DNA of 22,962 nucleotides from Methanosphaera sp. rholeuAM130. GTDB lineage: Archaea; Methanobacteriota; Methanobacteria; Methanobacteriales; Methanobacteriaceae. Within the stretch, counting starts at the first letter, position 1, and every line of letters starts with the position of its first letter. The notes beneath the pieces were generated by a model. The model worked only from the letters and a program-made list of their open reading frames with translations, was not told the origin of the DNA and did not search any database. Made by a program: the position numbers and the translations under genes. Where the stretch lies: the NCBI GenBank assembly GCA_003266065.1, contig MUZY01000148.1, forward strand, positions 1 to 22,962, in the 5' to 3' direction. Shown here in pieces: positions 8,201 to 15,788 of this stretch.

Positions 8201-8674
8201 TCAAACCCATTTGACGTCTTCACACTCTATCTCGTAATTATCGGATAGTGCCGGCGTGTAGTATAATCCGTTCTGTTTTTGTTTGAATGTGTTTGTTATG
8301 CTTCGACGTGCATAATAGTTTATTCTGGAAGATATGATGTATTTTTGATTATGGCTTAGTTTTGTATTTGAATGGGCGGCTATGTTTATTGTCAATCTTT
8401 TTTCTGATGTTTCGTTCAAGCTTATGTTGACTATGTCAATATCTGTGGGATACAACAGTCGCGGATAGTCGCTTTGATAGTAATTGAAGGTGTCGTTGTA
8501 GTATGTTGCATATGCATTCTTGTCAACTCCTTCCTGAGCACCCATCCTTGCACTGGTGATTATCATATTTTTTTCGTTTTCATCAAGGACTGCCTGTGAT
8601 AGTGATATCACCATGATGATTATTACCGTTGAAAATATAATGTATTCTAATGATATTTGTCCTCTATTATTCAT
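8201..8674 (-). CDS. Class III signal-peptide (type IV pilin-like) protein
   Basis: Small exported protein of 157 residues. The N-terminus is MNNRGQISLEYII followed by a hydrophobic stretch to about residue 28. This matches the archaeal class III signal peptide: a short charged leader, then Q-x-S-x-E at the start of the helix, processed by an EppA-type prepilin peptidase before the conserved Gln. The rest is polar, predicted extracytoplasmic, with NIS and NET-like sequons and Tyr-rich stretches. It is 47 nt downstream of a second pilin-like gene on the same strand, with AAGGTTAG before the ATG. The exact role (pilus subunit, minor pilin or adhesin) cannot be told. Confidence 0.85.
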   Translation of the reverse strand: MNNRGQISLEYIIFSTVIIIMVISLSQAVLDENEKNMIITSARMGAQEGVDKNAYATYYNDTFNYYQSDYPRLLYPTDIDIVNISLNETSEKRLTINIAAHSNTKLSHNQKYIISSRINYYARRSITNTFKQKQNGLYYTPALSDNYEIECEDVKWV

Positions 8675-8721
8675 AGTAATCTAACCTTAACTTATATAAT
8701 TATCATAGCTGATTCAGATTA

Positions 8722-9141
8722 TTATCCATATATACATATTTCTCCATTTTTATTGGTGAAAGTATATGTATTGCCCGGTGTTAAAAATATATTTTTACTT
8801 TTTTTGCCGTTGTGGGATATGTTTTTAGGGATGTATTCATCCTTTGTCAGCTGATAATGTGAGTTAACGTATACTCCTGTTGAATTTATTTCCATGACAT
8901 AACTTTCGTCGTTAATGTTCTCGGGCAATTGATACTTGCGTGAATAGGAATTGCCCATAAAATATACTTCATTCATTATATGGCTGACATGAAGCGTTTG
9001 CTCCTTTGCCTGCCTTCTGGTATGGGTTTCATCTATTGAATCCAATTGGCTATATGCAATCGACACTACGCTTGAAACTATCATGATAAAAATCATGAAC
9101 GTTAACAGCAATTCCAAACTTACATTACCTTTATTATTCAT
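8722..9141 (-). CDS. Second class III signal-peptide-like (pilin-like) protein
   Basis: Small exported protein of 139 residues when read from the ATG at 9141. An in-frame ATG lies 18 nt further upstream, but 9141 gives MNNKGNVSLELLL, which mirrors the leader of the downstream gene (MNN-K/R-G-x-x-SLE). The conserved Gln at the first mature position is Asn here. A hydrophobic helix runs to about residue 30, and the remainder is polar and extracytoplasmic. No SD precedes either ATG. A TATA-like block at about 9162-9176 would place the transcription start very near 9141, so the message may be leaderless. It is the first gene of a two-gene operon. Confidence 0.8.
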   Translation of the reverse strand: MNNKGNVSLELLLTFMIFIMIVSSVVSIAYSQLDSIDETHTRRQAKEQTLHVSHIMNEVYFMGNSYSRKYQLPENINDESYVMEINSTGVYVNSHYQLTKDEYIPKNISHNGKKSKNIFLTPGNTYTFTNKNGEICIYG

Positions 9142-9258
9142 ATGAATAGATATGTTCATTATATAATATATATTTTTTAATAATAAAGAATATATATTAA
9201 TGATTACATAGTATAATTATATTTTTATTATACAATGTATAAGAGGTAAGAACATATT
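9142..9258. promoter_or_regulatory. Divergent promoter region, pilin-like operon and THUMP gene
   Basis: An almost purely A/T spacer. On the minus strand a TATATATTATAT-type box (about 9162-9176) lies 20-35 nt before the ATG at 9141. On the plus strand TATA-like stretches lie at 9189-9200 and 9216-9233, ahead of AGAGGT (9242-9247), the ribosome binding site of the gene starting at 9259. Confidence 0.45.
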
Positions 9259-9771
9259 ATGAAAAACAACAAAAAAGAGATATTGATTAAATTCAATCCA
9301 AAAGCAGACATAAACGAAGTAGACGATTTAATCTACATAGTTCAAGACAAGATAGACCAGATAGATAAGAACTACTATCTGAAGGAATCGGAAAGTCCCT
9401 TCATCTACTTCTTGGAATATCAGAATCCCAACGAACTCATAAAAAAAATAAAGATGAACAAGGAACTGGAACAACTTCTTGAAATAATCCCCGTGACATG
9501 TGTAATGAGTAACACCAACTATGTGATATCAACGATACTAAGAAAGATCAGACATAAAATCACATACAACGACACATTTAACCTGACATGCCACAACGAC
9601 TATCCGTACGCATACGATGAAGACAGGATGCAGACGGAACTGACCAAACAAATAAAAAACATCATAAAGATAAAAGAAGACGAAACATGTCCCAACTGGG
9701 ATATCAACCTATACATTATAGGAGAAATAACCGGAATAAACATAAAAAGAAAATATTACAACCAAATATAA
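9259..9771 (+). CDS. THUMP-like RNA-binding domain protein
   Basis: Cytoplasmic protein of 170 residues. The C-terminal half has the pattern of a THUMP domain: a helix with KIRHKITY (97-103), a middle segment predicted to pair strands, and the closing strand-turn WDINLYIIGEITGINI (147-162), which resembles the typical ...VxIxIIGxxTxISI ending. Stand-alone THUMP proteins of the Tan1 type assist tRNA modification, for example cytidine acetylation. No catalytic domain is present, so it would act as a partner. AGAGGT (9242-9247) supports the ATG at 9259. The adjacent convergent gene is also a probable tRNA-modification enzyme. The THUMP assignment is by pattern only. Confidence 0.6.
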   Translation: MKNNKKEILIKFNPKADINEVDDLIYIVQDKIDQIDKNYYLKESESPFIYFLEYQNPNELIKKIKMNKELEQLLEIIPVTCVMSNTNYVISTILRKIRHKITYNDTFNLTCHNDYPYAYDEDRMQTELTKQIKNIIKIKEDETCPNWDINLYIIGEITGINIKRKYYNQI

Positions 9772-9778
9772 ATAACCC

Positions 9779-9812
9779 GTTAATAACGTTACAAACGTAA
9801 CCTCTTATTAAC
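9779..9812. terminator. Strong hairpin between convergent tRNA-modification genes
   Basis: GTTAATAA (9779-9786) is perfectly complementary to TTATTAAC (9805-9812). Inside it GTTAC (9788-9792) pairs with GTAAC (9797-9801), with a C/CTC internal loop and a four-base loop. It begins 8 nt after the stop of the THUMP-like gene and lies 67 nt beyond the stop of the oppositely oriented methyltransferase. It could terminate or protect both messages. Confidence 0.45.
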
Positions 9813-9878
9813 CAATATTTAACGAGAAAACAAGAAACAGTATAAAACAGGAGTACAATAAAATAAGAAGCAATCGAT

Positions 9879-11078
9879 TTAACCTAATACCTTACGTAGA
9901 TTCTCCTCCAAGGCCAATATCTGGTCACGACTGGACAAATTAGGGTCAATATTTAAAATGTCATGTATCCTATAATCGTTTATGGATTCGAATCCCATGG
10001 CCCTAACGTAATTATTTAACTTTTCCCTAAGATTAACATCCTCAATGCTTTCAGGATCAAGTCCTATATAACGGGGCAATTTACTTGATGATGGAAATAC
10101 GTTGACGCCCCTGATTTTTTCACGGGTACTTTGTCTTCGACTGACTATGGTCTCATAATCGTCGTTCAAATCCGGGTCAATGTATGGAACACCGACGTCA
10201 CTAAGGGCTATGACCTTCTCGTCACTGAAGGATAACGGAGTCGTAATCATATCGGCCGACAGGGAGGCGATGGTTCCACCGCTTCTATGAAAAGTAGGTC
10301 CCTGACCCAAATGATAGCCCGCATGAACCAATGCACTTCTGACTGGGCTGGCCGCAGTATACGTCAATATCAAGGCATAGTCTTCCAAAAATTGCTTTAT
10401 TTTAGCGAAAAAATCAACTGTATACAATTCGGGACTTTTTGATGGACTGTAGGGATCCAGAAATACCGCATCATACTTGCCCTTAGCCTGATTTTTAACA
10501 AATTCCCGGGCATCACAGACGTGAATGTTGATATGTATATTCTCGGGAACATTGCTTAAAACCTTATTGAACTGAAGATAACCGTTATCTATCAGATAAG
10601 ATTCAATTTCCTTTTTGACGTAACCGTAAGCTTTCGATACGTCCGGTATGAACAAGACCGTTGCCAACGTCTCTATGGAAGATTCAACCATGTCGATTTC
10701 AATCTCAACATCCTCATCCTTTAGGTGGGTAAGCAAAGCCGTCGTATTATATCCGATACCGCTGCAGATATCCAAGACCCGAATAGACTTTTTGTTTTGA
10801 GCTATGGCCAGTAGATTGGATGGATTGACAAACTTTTCATATGACTCTGAAAAGGCACCGTACTTACTGTGCAGGGTTTCAGAATCCTGTGATTCTCTCT
10901 TATCCGACGTCAATGTGTAGGAACCGTCATCCGTACGAATGAAAAATCCTGCAATCTCATCATGATATAATTCACGGGCATCCTTATGTCCATCCTGTTC
11001 CAATTGAAATAACTCATGGATAAGCAACTTATTCTGTTCCAGTAATTCAAGTCTTGAATGTGTATCGTCATCACTCAT
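9879..11078 (-). CDS. MnmC2-like (DUF752) tRNA U34 methyltransferase
   Basis: Probable SAM-dependent methyltransferase of 399 residues, acting on the aminomethyl group of modified U34 in tRNA. The SAM site is RVLDICSGIGYN (residues 100-111 from this start). DAVFLDPYSPSKSPELY (203-219) matches the DAWFLDGFAPxKNPEMW signature of MnmC2/DUF752 enzymes, and TYTAASPVRSALVHAGY resembles the following family motif. The bacterial MnmC1 FAD domain is absent. Instead there are N-terminal (about 95 residues) and C-terminal (about 110 residues) extensions, the latter with a short helical domain near the end. An ATG exists at 11090, but GGTGG within the next codons sits 5-6 nt before the ATG at 11078, which I prefer. 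It is monocistronic and converges on the THUMP-like gene. Confidence 0.82.
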   Translation of the reverse strand: MSDDDTHSRLELLEQNKLLIHELFQLEQDGHKDARELYHDEIAGFFIRTDDGSYTLTSDKRESQDSETLHSKYGAFSESYEKFVNPSNLLAIAQNKKSIRVLDICSGIGYNTTALLTHLKDEDVEIEIDMVESSIETLATVLFIPDVSKAYGYVKKEIESYLIDNGYLQFNKVLSNVPENIHINIHVCDAREFVKNQAKGKYDAVFLDPYSPSKSPELYTVDFFAKIKQFLEDYALILTYTAASPVRSALVHAGYHLGQGPTFHRSGGTIASLSADMITTPLSFSDEKVIALSDVGVPYIDPDLNDDYETIVSRRQSTREKIRGVNVFPSSSKLPRYIGLDPESIEDVNLREKLNNYVRAMGFESINDYRIHDILNIDPNLSSRDQILALEENLRKVLG

Positions 11079-11500
11079 GGTATCCACCATTATAATTTAA
11101 ACATAAGTAAATATTTCTATTACAAAGTATATATTATTTTAAAGTTATCGATATCTGAAAGATATGTTAAAACTTCAATCATATAAAAGAAATTATTGGA
11201 TTAATAGCAACAATAACCCATTTAAAAGCAAAATATATTATGAATAACTAAAAAACATTGAATAATATTCATCGGGATACCTGCAATATTAAAGTAGTTA
11301 CCCAACACAATTAGTTTTACCGTGAAATATTTGAAAACAATACCAAATTATTCAACGATTCATAATTCAATTAAATAAACTCATGCGACATGAATGCAAT
11401 TACAATTAAAAGAAAGACATGATATTGCCAACATTCTCGACCATGAAAAATACCATTAAAATTAATATATTACCTTAAATAAATTAAAGTAATAGGTGAT
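11079..11500. other. Long AT-rich spacer with dyads, no gene seen
   Basis: About 420 nt between divergent genes. No ORF has credible length or codon use. Short dyads are present: ATATC/GATAT (11151-11165), TGAATA-A-TATTCA (11259-11271) and TCATG-CGA-CATGA (11381-11393). A TATA-like TTAATATATTA (about 11460-11471) and AGGTGAT (11494-11500) serve the gene at 11501/11504. On the minus strand a TATATATTATT-type box about 50 nt upstream serves the methyltransferase. Confidence 0.4.
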
Positions 11501-12148
11501 ATGATGAATAAAAGAAAGATTTCAATTATAGCTGCAATCATTATTCTTGCAATTGTCGCATATTTTGGAGTTACACAGTACCAATCATATCAGGAAGAGG
11601 TATTAACCGAAAGCTTCAACAAAAATCTACAGAATGCCAGCGCTATTGAGGCAAATCTTATCAGTTCAACTGAGAAATTCAATAACCAACCAAGCACTGA
11701 TGTGGATGAGTTAATAAGTACGATAAACAATGATATGACACCGAAATATGCTGAAGAATTGAAGATTTTAAACGACACGTATGAATCAACAAATAACGAT
11801 ACTAAAAAACAGTACGTAAGCTTGCAAATGAAAAGAATAGAGTTAAGCTCAAAAAATTTAAACGCTACGGTTACAACATTGAATGCTATATCACAACTTT
11901 ATAAAGGTGAAAAATCACCACAAGATGCACAAACATCAATAAACAATGCAAATAAAGATTCTACAGATAGTTCAAATGAATTAAACAGCGTATTGACCGA
12001 CATTAAAACCTTGCTAAAACAAAATCCTGAATTTGAACAGAGCCTTAGGGGATTACATCTTGAAAAATCATTCTACGGTGAAACCCAACAGCAGGTACAA
12101 GCACAGAATTCCACAAATGCCACCAATACTACAAACGATACGCAATAA
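11501..12148 (+). CDS. Anchored extracytoplasmic helical protein rich in N-glycosylation sequons
   Basis: Protein of 215 residues (214 if the second ATG at 11504 is used, which gives better spacing from AGGTGAT). The N-terminus MMNKRKISII starts a single hydrophobic segment to about residue 25. It is either a membrane anchor or an uncleaved signal, with basic residues on the cytoplasmic side. There is no lipobox cysteine and no Cys elsewhere. The external part is polar, helical and low in complexity at the end. Eight N-x-S/T sequons are visible, four of them crowded in the last 15 residues (NST, NAT, NTT, NDT). Function is unknown. A T6 run at 12167-12172 follows the stop. Confidence 0.75.
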   Translation: MMNKRKISIIAAIIILAIVAYFGVTQYQSYQEEVLTESFNKNLQNASAIEANLISSTEKFNNQPSTDVDELISTINNDMTPKYAEELKILNDTYESTNNDTKKQYVSLQMKRIELSSKNLNATVTTLNAISQLYKGEKSPQDAQTSINNANKDSTDSSNELNSVLTDIKTLLKQNPEFEQSLRGLHLEKSFYGETQQQVQAQNSTNATNTTNDTQ

Positions 12149-12153
12149 TTCTT

Positions 12154-12188
12154 AACCCCCACACACTTTTTTAGATAAAATAATTTTT
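12154..12188 (+). terminator. C-rich/T-run terminator
   Basis: Just after the stop at 12148 the sequence reads CCCCC-ACACAC-TTTTTT (T6 at 12167-12172), followed by a second T5 run. T-rich tracts after a stop are the normal archaeal termination signal. A similar C-run plus T-run occurs after the next gene. Confidence 0.5.
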
Positions 12189-12313
12189 CAGAAAAATCAT
12201 GCTAAAACATATTATAATGTTAGAATATACTATTATACATAGTAAATAAAATAAACTTTTCAAACAAAAAACATATAAAAATAGTTAAATGAATTAAATA
12301 GGATGTTTAAAAG

Positions 12314-13213
12314 ATGAAAACATTTAACATGTACGTAAAAACACTTATACCTAACGAAAAAGGAAAGATATTGCTAGTTAAGGAAAAAAGAATGGATGAA
12401 CTGCCTAGATGGGATTTGCCTGGAGTGGCACTTACCGAAGACGAAAGCTTTGATGAAGCCGTTTCGAAAAGCATTCAAAAGGAGATAGGATACTACGTAT
12501 ATCCGGGTAAAATCATTGGCGTAAAGGATTACATTACACATGAAACCAAAGAGATAAATGTGATTATGGAAGCCAACATATTAAACGGCGATATTCTGCT
12601 AAACGATCATTATGAAAAATATGCATGGGTGAGTATGGAGAGAATCAGTGAATATCCATTAACGCCATGGTTCAATGAATATATGAAAAGAAACAAAAGA
12701 CCGTTTGAAGATGTTGAATATGAAATAGAAAAGATCAATCAACGCCAAAATAAGCGTAAAGAACTGATTCAGGAAGATATCATCTCAAGAAGAGACGATG
12801 ATAGCATCTACAGAATCGATGATAATGAAGTGGGAGAAAGCGTTAAAAATTCATTCGGCTTACTTAAGGATACTATTATCAGAACATTCCATCCAAAACA
12901 AGCCAAGGTTACCCGTACGTATCCAAAAGAAAACAAAATATATGAATCATTGAACAACGACGCTGAAAACGACATAATACCTGATTCATCCGATGATGAT
13001 GAAGTAACGACAATATCCACCGAAAAACCTAAAATCAGAAAAATCAGGGAAGGAAACAGGCCTTACATTAGAAAAGTCAAGGAATCAACCGAAAAAATCA
13101 GTTTCAACACGAACATAAACAGATCAAATTGGAAAGAAAAGCTAAACAACATCAACAAGACCAGTTCCAATAATGAAAGAAGACCTGTTCCAAAACCAAA
13201 AAGAAAACAGTAA
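12314..13213 (+). CDS. Nudix-fold protein with degenerate catalytic box and charged C-terminal tail
   Basis: Protein of 299 residues. Residues 1-125 follow the Nudix fold (KILLVKE, WDLPGVAL, then ANILNGD and YAWVSMERI). The Nudix box is clearly aligned but degraded: from position 38 it reads V-x5-E44-x7-K52-S53-I-Q-K56-E57-I-G-Y. The starting Gly, the Arg, and two of the three metal-binding Glu of REUxEE are replaced by Val, Lys, Ser and Lys. Hydrolysis is therefore doubtful, and a ligand-binding or scaffold role is plausible. Residues from about 130 form a long, highly charged, low-complexity tail with an acidic patch (DSSDDDE) and a basic end (PKPKRKQ), likely disordered. AGGATG precedes the ATG. 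A T8 run overlaps the convergent stop codon of the next gene. Confidence 0.82.
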   Translation: MKTFNMYVKTLIPNEKGKILLVKEKRMDELPRWDLPGVALTEDESFDEAVSKSIQKEIGYYVYPGKIIGVKDYITHETKEINVIMEANILNGDILLNDHYEKYAWVSMERISEYPLTPWFNEYMKRNKRPFEDVEYEIEKINQRQNKRKELIQEDIISRRDDDSIYRIDDNEVGESVKNSFGLLKDTIIRTFHPKQAKVTRTYPKENKIYESLNNDAENDIIPDSSDDDEVTTISTEKPKIRKIREGNRPYIRKVKESTEKISFNTNINRSNWKEKLNNINKTSSNNERRPVPKPKRKQ

Positions 13214-13235
13214 AATTAAATGTATTTAAACATCC

Positions 13236-13251
13236 AACCCCACTTTTTTTT
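13236..13251 (+). terminator. C-rich/T8 terminator after the Nudix-like gene
   Basis: CCCCAC followed by T8 (13244-13251) lies about 30 nt after the stop at 13213. The last T residues overlap the stop codon of the convergent ExoD-like gene. The arrangement resembles the signal at 12154-12172. Confidence 0.5.
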
Positions 13252-13894
13252 AAATAAAGGACAATAAGTAATATATTACATTTTTAATTATTTCAACCCC
13301 TATATATCCTACAGATGCAAAATATCCCATCGTCAATATACTTGCAACATAACCCAATATCAGCAGATAACTGTCATCCTCCAGACAACTTACCGATAAC
13401 AGAAGTATTGATACCGCGGGGATGAAATCAGTAAATGGTATCGGCAGCGGTAAAAACAACAATACGGCAAGTATTATTATTATAATCGAATTCAACTTAT
13501 TTATCACGGGATTTTTAGTCAGATTTCCACGTGGCTTTGAAATCTTTTCTATATAACTCATCGCCTTTCGCAGTACTTCAAAGAGCTTATCCATAGAATC
13601 CTCGGATAGGGTATACTCCGAGACCATCTTTGGTAAAATCAACTGCCTGTTAAAGAGCACTGACAATTCCAAGAGGATAATCAGAATTCCAAAGGGGGTA
13701 CTGCTGCCGGGAATGGAAACCGGAATCAGAAATGGGGCAATCAGTATTATTACCATTATATGTATACCGTCGGCAAGCAGCAAGTCCAGCAAGTTTTTGA
13801 CGGATACGTCACCCAAATCAACCGATTGCTTTATTATATCAATCTTCTTGGATGTTGCCAATATACTGTTTTTAAATTCAAAATCATATTCCAT
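13250..13894 (-). CDS. ExoD-like integral membrane protein
   Basis: Membrane protein of 214 residues that matches the ExoD family pattern. After about 30 polar residues come DLLLADGIHIMVIILIAP and IPVSIPGSSTPFG (about 50-70), the conserved IPG-S-T element. A second hydrophobic half repeats a PLPIPFTDFIPA motif (about 150-163), and further helices run to the C-terminus. ExoD proteins were first linked to exopolysaccharide production in rhizobia, but their molecular activity is not established. GGTGTATC lies before the ATG at 13894. It is the last gene of a minus-strand operon, 26 nt after the PfkB kinase gene. Confidence 0.8.
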   Translation of the reverse strand: MEYDFEFKNSILATSKKIDIIKQSVDLGDVSVKNLLDLLLADGIHIMVIILIAPFLIPVSIPGSSTPFGILIILLELSVLFNRQLILPKMVSEYTLSEDSMDKLFEVLRKAMSYIEKISKPRGNLTKNPVINKLNSIIIIILAVLLFLPLPIPFTDFIPAVSILLLSVSCLEDDSYLLILGYVASILTMGYFASVGYIGVEIIKNVIYYLLSFI

Positions 13895-13920
13895 AGCAGA
13901 TACACCTATACTCTTTTAAA

Positions 13921-14859
13921 CTATATTTTAGAATTTATTATTTCTTCAATGCTTATTTCATCCATCGTTGGTATTGCCTCTGTAGCACCCGTTTTTGTAG
14001 TTGATATGGCCGCAATGTAACTTGCTATCACTGCCGATTCCTCAAGGGTGTAGTCGTTTATGATTCCATACAAAAATCCCGCATTATATGCATCTCCTGC
14101 ACCCGTCGTGTCGACTGTGTCAACGGCAAATATCCCAACGTCATACTCCTCATCACCCTTTTTAATAAACGATCCCTTCGTTGAGCGTTTGACGACGAGA
14201 ATGTCAACTTTGGATGATACCTCCTCTACCGCGTCATCAAAATCATCCAAGCCCGTTGCCATCATGAGTTCGTTCTCGTTGATAAGCAGGATATCGGTTA
14301 GACCGATTAACCTATCCATAAATTTCTTTCCACGATTTACGTAGAGCATTCCCGGATCAAAGGATACCGTGACATCGGAGGATATTTCCTCCAAGAGTTC
14401 AAATTGAGTATCGATTGAGTATTCATTTGGAGCCAGTCCGACAAATGACGTTAAATGCAATATCCTGGTATTTCTTATGTATTCACGGTTTATATCATCA
14501 TTGTATATTTTATCGTTCACCTTGGGGGTAACGTATAATTTGCGATTTCCAATCCTATCTATGAATCCTATTACTTCTCCCGTTTCATCGTTCTTGTCCA
14601 TAATCAAATGATTGACATCCACATTGTTATTTTGAAGATAGTCCTTCATCATTCGTCCATTGGAGTCGTTTCCTATCTTGCCGATGTAGCCTACGTTTAA
14701 TCCCAATTTACTGGTTGCTATGATGGTATTTGATGCCGATCCGCCACACGTTTTTGTTTCTTCATAGATGAATGTTTCACCGTCTTCCGGTGCAAATTCA
14801 TTCACCCTGCACAATCGATCGACATTCAATGCTCCCCATCCTATTATATCAAAAGTCAT
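13921..14859 (-). CDS. PfkB/ribokinase-family sugar or nucleoside kinase
   Basis: ATP-dependent kinase of 312 residues, normal for the family. Substrate-side motifs are NVD (12-14) and GGSASNT (39-45), and the nucleotide and catalytic motif is DTTGAGDAYNAG (250-261) with Asp256 as catalytic base. NENELMMATG (194-203) is the usual PfkB acidic segment. Substrate cannot be deduced: a ribokinase, adenosine/nucleoside kinase or other sugar kinase are all possible. AGGTAA precedes the ATG at 14859. It is 33 nt downstream of the ftr paralogue and 26 nt upstream of the ExoD-like gene. A PfkB kinase next to an ftr paralogue is, from memory, also found near the end of eha loci in Methanothermobacter. 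Confidence 0.9.
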   Translation of the reverse strand: MTFDIIGWGALNVDRLCRVNEFAPEDGETFIYEETKTCGGSASNTIIATSKLGLNVGYIGKIGNDSNGRMMKDYLQNNNVDVNHLIMDKNDETGEVIGFIDRIGNRKLYVTPKVNDKIYNDDINREYIRNTRILHLTSFVGLAPNEYSIDTQFELLEEISSDVTVSFDPGMLYVNRGKKFMDRLIGLTDILLINENELMMATGLDDFDDAVEEVSSKVDILVVKRSTKGSFIKKGDEEYDVGIFAVDTVDTTGAGDAYNAGFLYGIINDYTLEESAVIASYIAAISTTKTGATEAIPTMDEISIEEIINSKI

Positions 14860-14892
14860 GTCATTACCTGCAAATTTGTTAATCCAAAGATA

Positions 14893-15777
14893 CTATTCGA
14901 TTATTTCCCTTAAATAAAACTTGTATTTACCGAGGTTGCCGCCATAATTACCGGCCGATACCTTGATTACACCATCCACATCATTTAATGCTTTTATTCC
15001 TTCAATTAATGATTTTTCAGCATCTTCAAGTGTCAGCGCATTTATGACTATCTCAGGGATATAGTTTACGCCGTCTTCAACCTTGGACTCATCACCAATT
15101 TTTTCCTTAAGTGATGGACAGTACGGATGATTCGTTGTCGGACCGATTTCAGGGTAATTGGTTTCAACCTTCGAACCTGCGGAGCATATATCGAATGGAG
15201 TGCATACTCCATCTACCTTGGCCAAGGCTTCCAATGACTTATACCCAGCTTCAAGTACGGCTTCCTTGCTGCTGCAGTAATACCAGAAGTTAACGCCCAT
15301 TATTCCCTCCATACATCCAAGTTTTTGTTCTATGTAAAAATCTGGTACACATATCGGTACTCTTATCATTGTACGTCCATATAATTCTTCCGTCCATTCA
15401 TATCCATCTCCGCAATGACCAACATGTTCTGTCGTGTCGATGTAGTCAAATGGGTCAACGGATGCGTCGAATATCTTCACGAATGGTTTTACCAGTATGT
15501 CCTGTCTTATCCTGAAGGACAATTCCTTATCGAACTTAGCCAAATCCCGGGTATTGTACCAAAACTGAATCAATACTCCCGGCCTATTATCAGGAGTTTC
15601 ATCAGGCGACAGGAACTTTTCAACACCTGATTCAGTTCTTCCTATAACTGTTCCGGGGGTTGCACACGCATCATACGCTATTTTTTCTATTGTTCTATCG
15701 TCTTCGGCAGTTACAATCATCCTTACACATGTACCTGTAAATGCTTCACAGTATGTATCTTCAATGTCAAAATCCAT
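14893..15777 (-). CDS. ftr: Formylmethanofuran:tetrahydromethanopterin formyltransferase paralogue (FtrII-like)
   Basis: Homologue of Ftr, the enzyme that moves the formyl group between methanofuran and tetrahydromethanopterin in the C1 pathway of methanogens. It has the usual length (294 residues) and aligns along its whole length by eye: IEDTYCEAF (5-13), DETPDNRPGV (59-68), HCGDGYEW (121-128), PEIVINALT and the C-terminal VSAGNYGGNLGKY (273-285). It differs from the main Ftr of related methanogens as I recall it, with ten cysteines (10, 17, 38, 122, 143, 155, 168, 192, 198, 220) and many changed positions, and so resembles the second copy called FtrII. GGAG lies about 9 nt before the ATG. 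It is 11 nt downstream of the EhaR-like gene. Whether it is active is unknown. Confidence 0.85.
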   Translation of the reverse strand: MDFDIEDTYCEAFTGTCVRMIVTAEDDRTIEKIAYDACATPGTVIGRTESGVEKFLSPDETPDNRPGVLIQFWYNTRDLAKFDKELSFRIRQDILVKPFVKIFDASVDPFDYIDTTEHVGHCGDGYEWTEELYGRTMIRVPICVPDFYIEQKLGCMEGIMGVNFWYYCSSKEAVLEAGYKSLEALAKVDGVCTPFDICSAGSKVETNYPEIGPTTNHPYCPSLKEKIGDESKVEDGVNYIPEIVINALTLEDAEKSLIEGIKALNDVDGVIKVSAGNYGGNLGKYKFYLREIIE

Positions 15778-15788
15778 AATCTCAACTC

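Noticed and set aside
13713..14020. Plus-strand ORFs antisense to the ExoD-like and PfkB genes
   Set aside because: They overlap conserved coding sequence on the other strand and their products show no family pattern.
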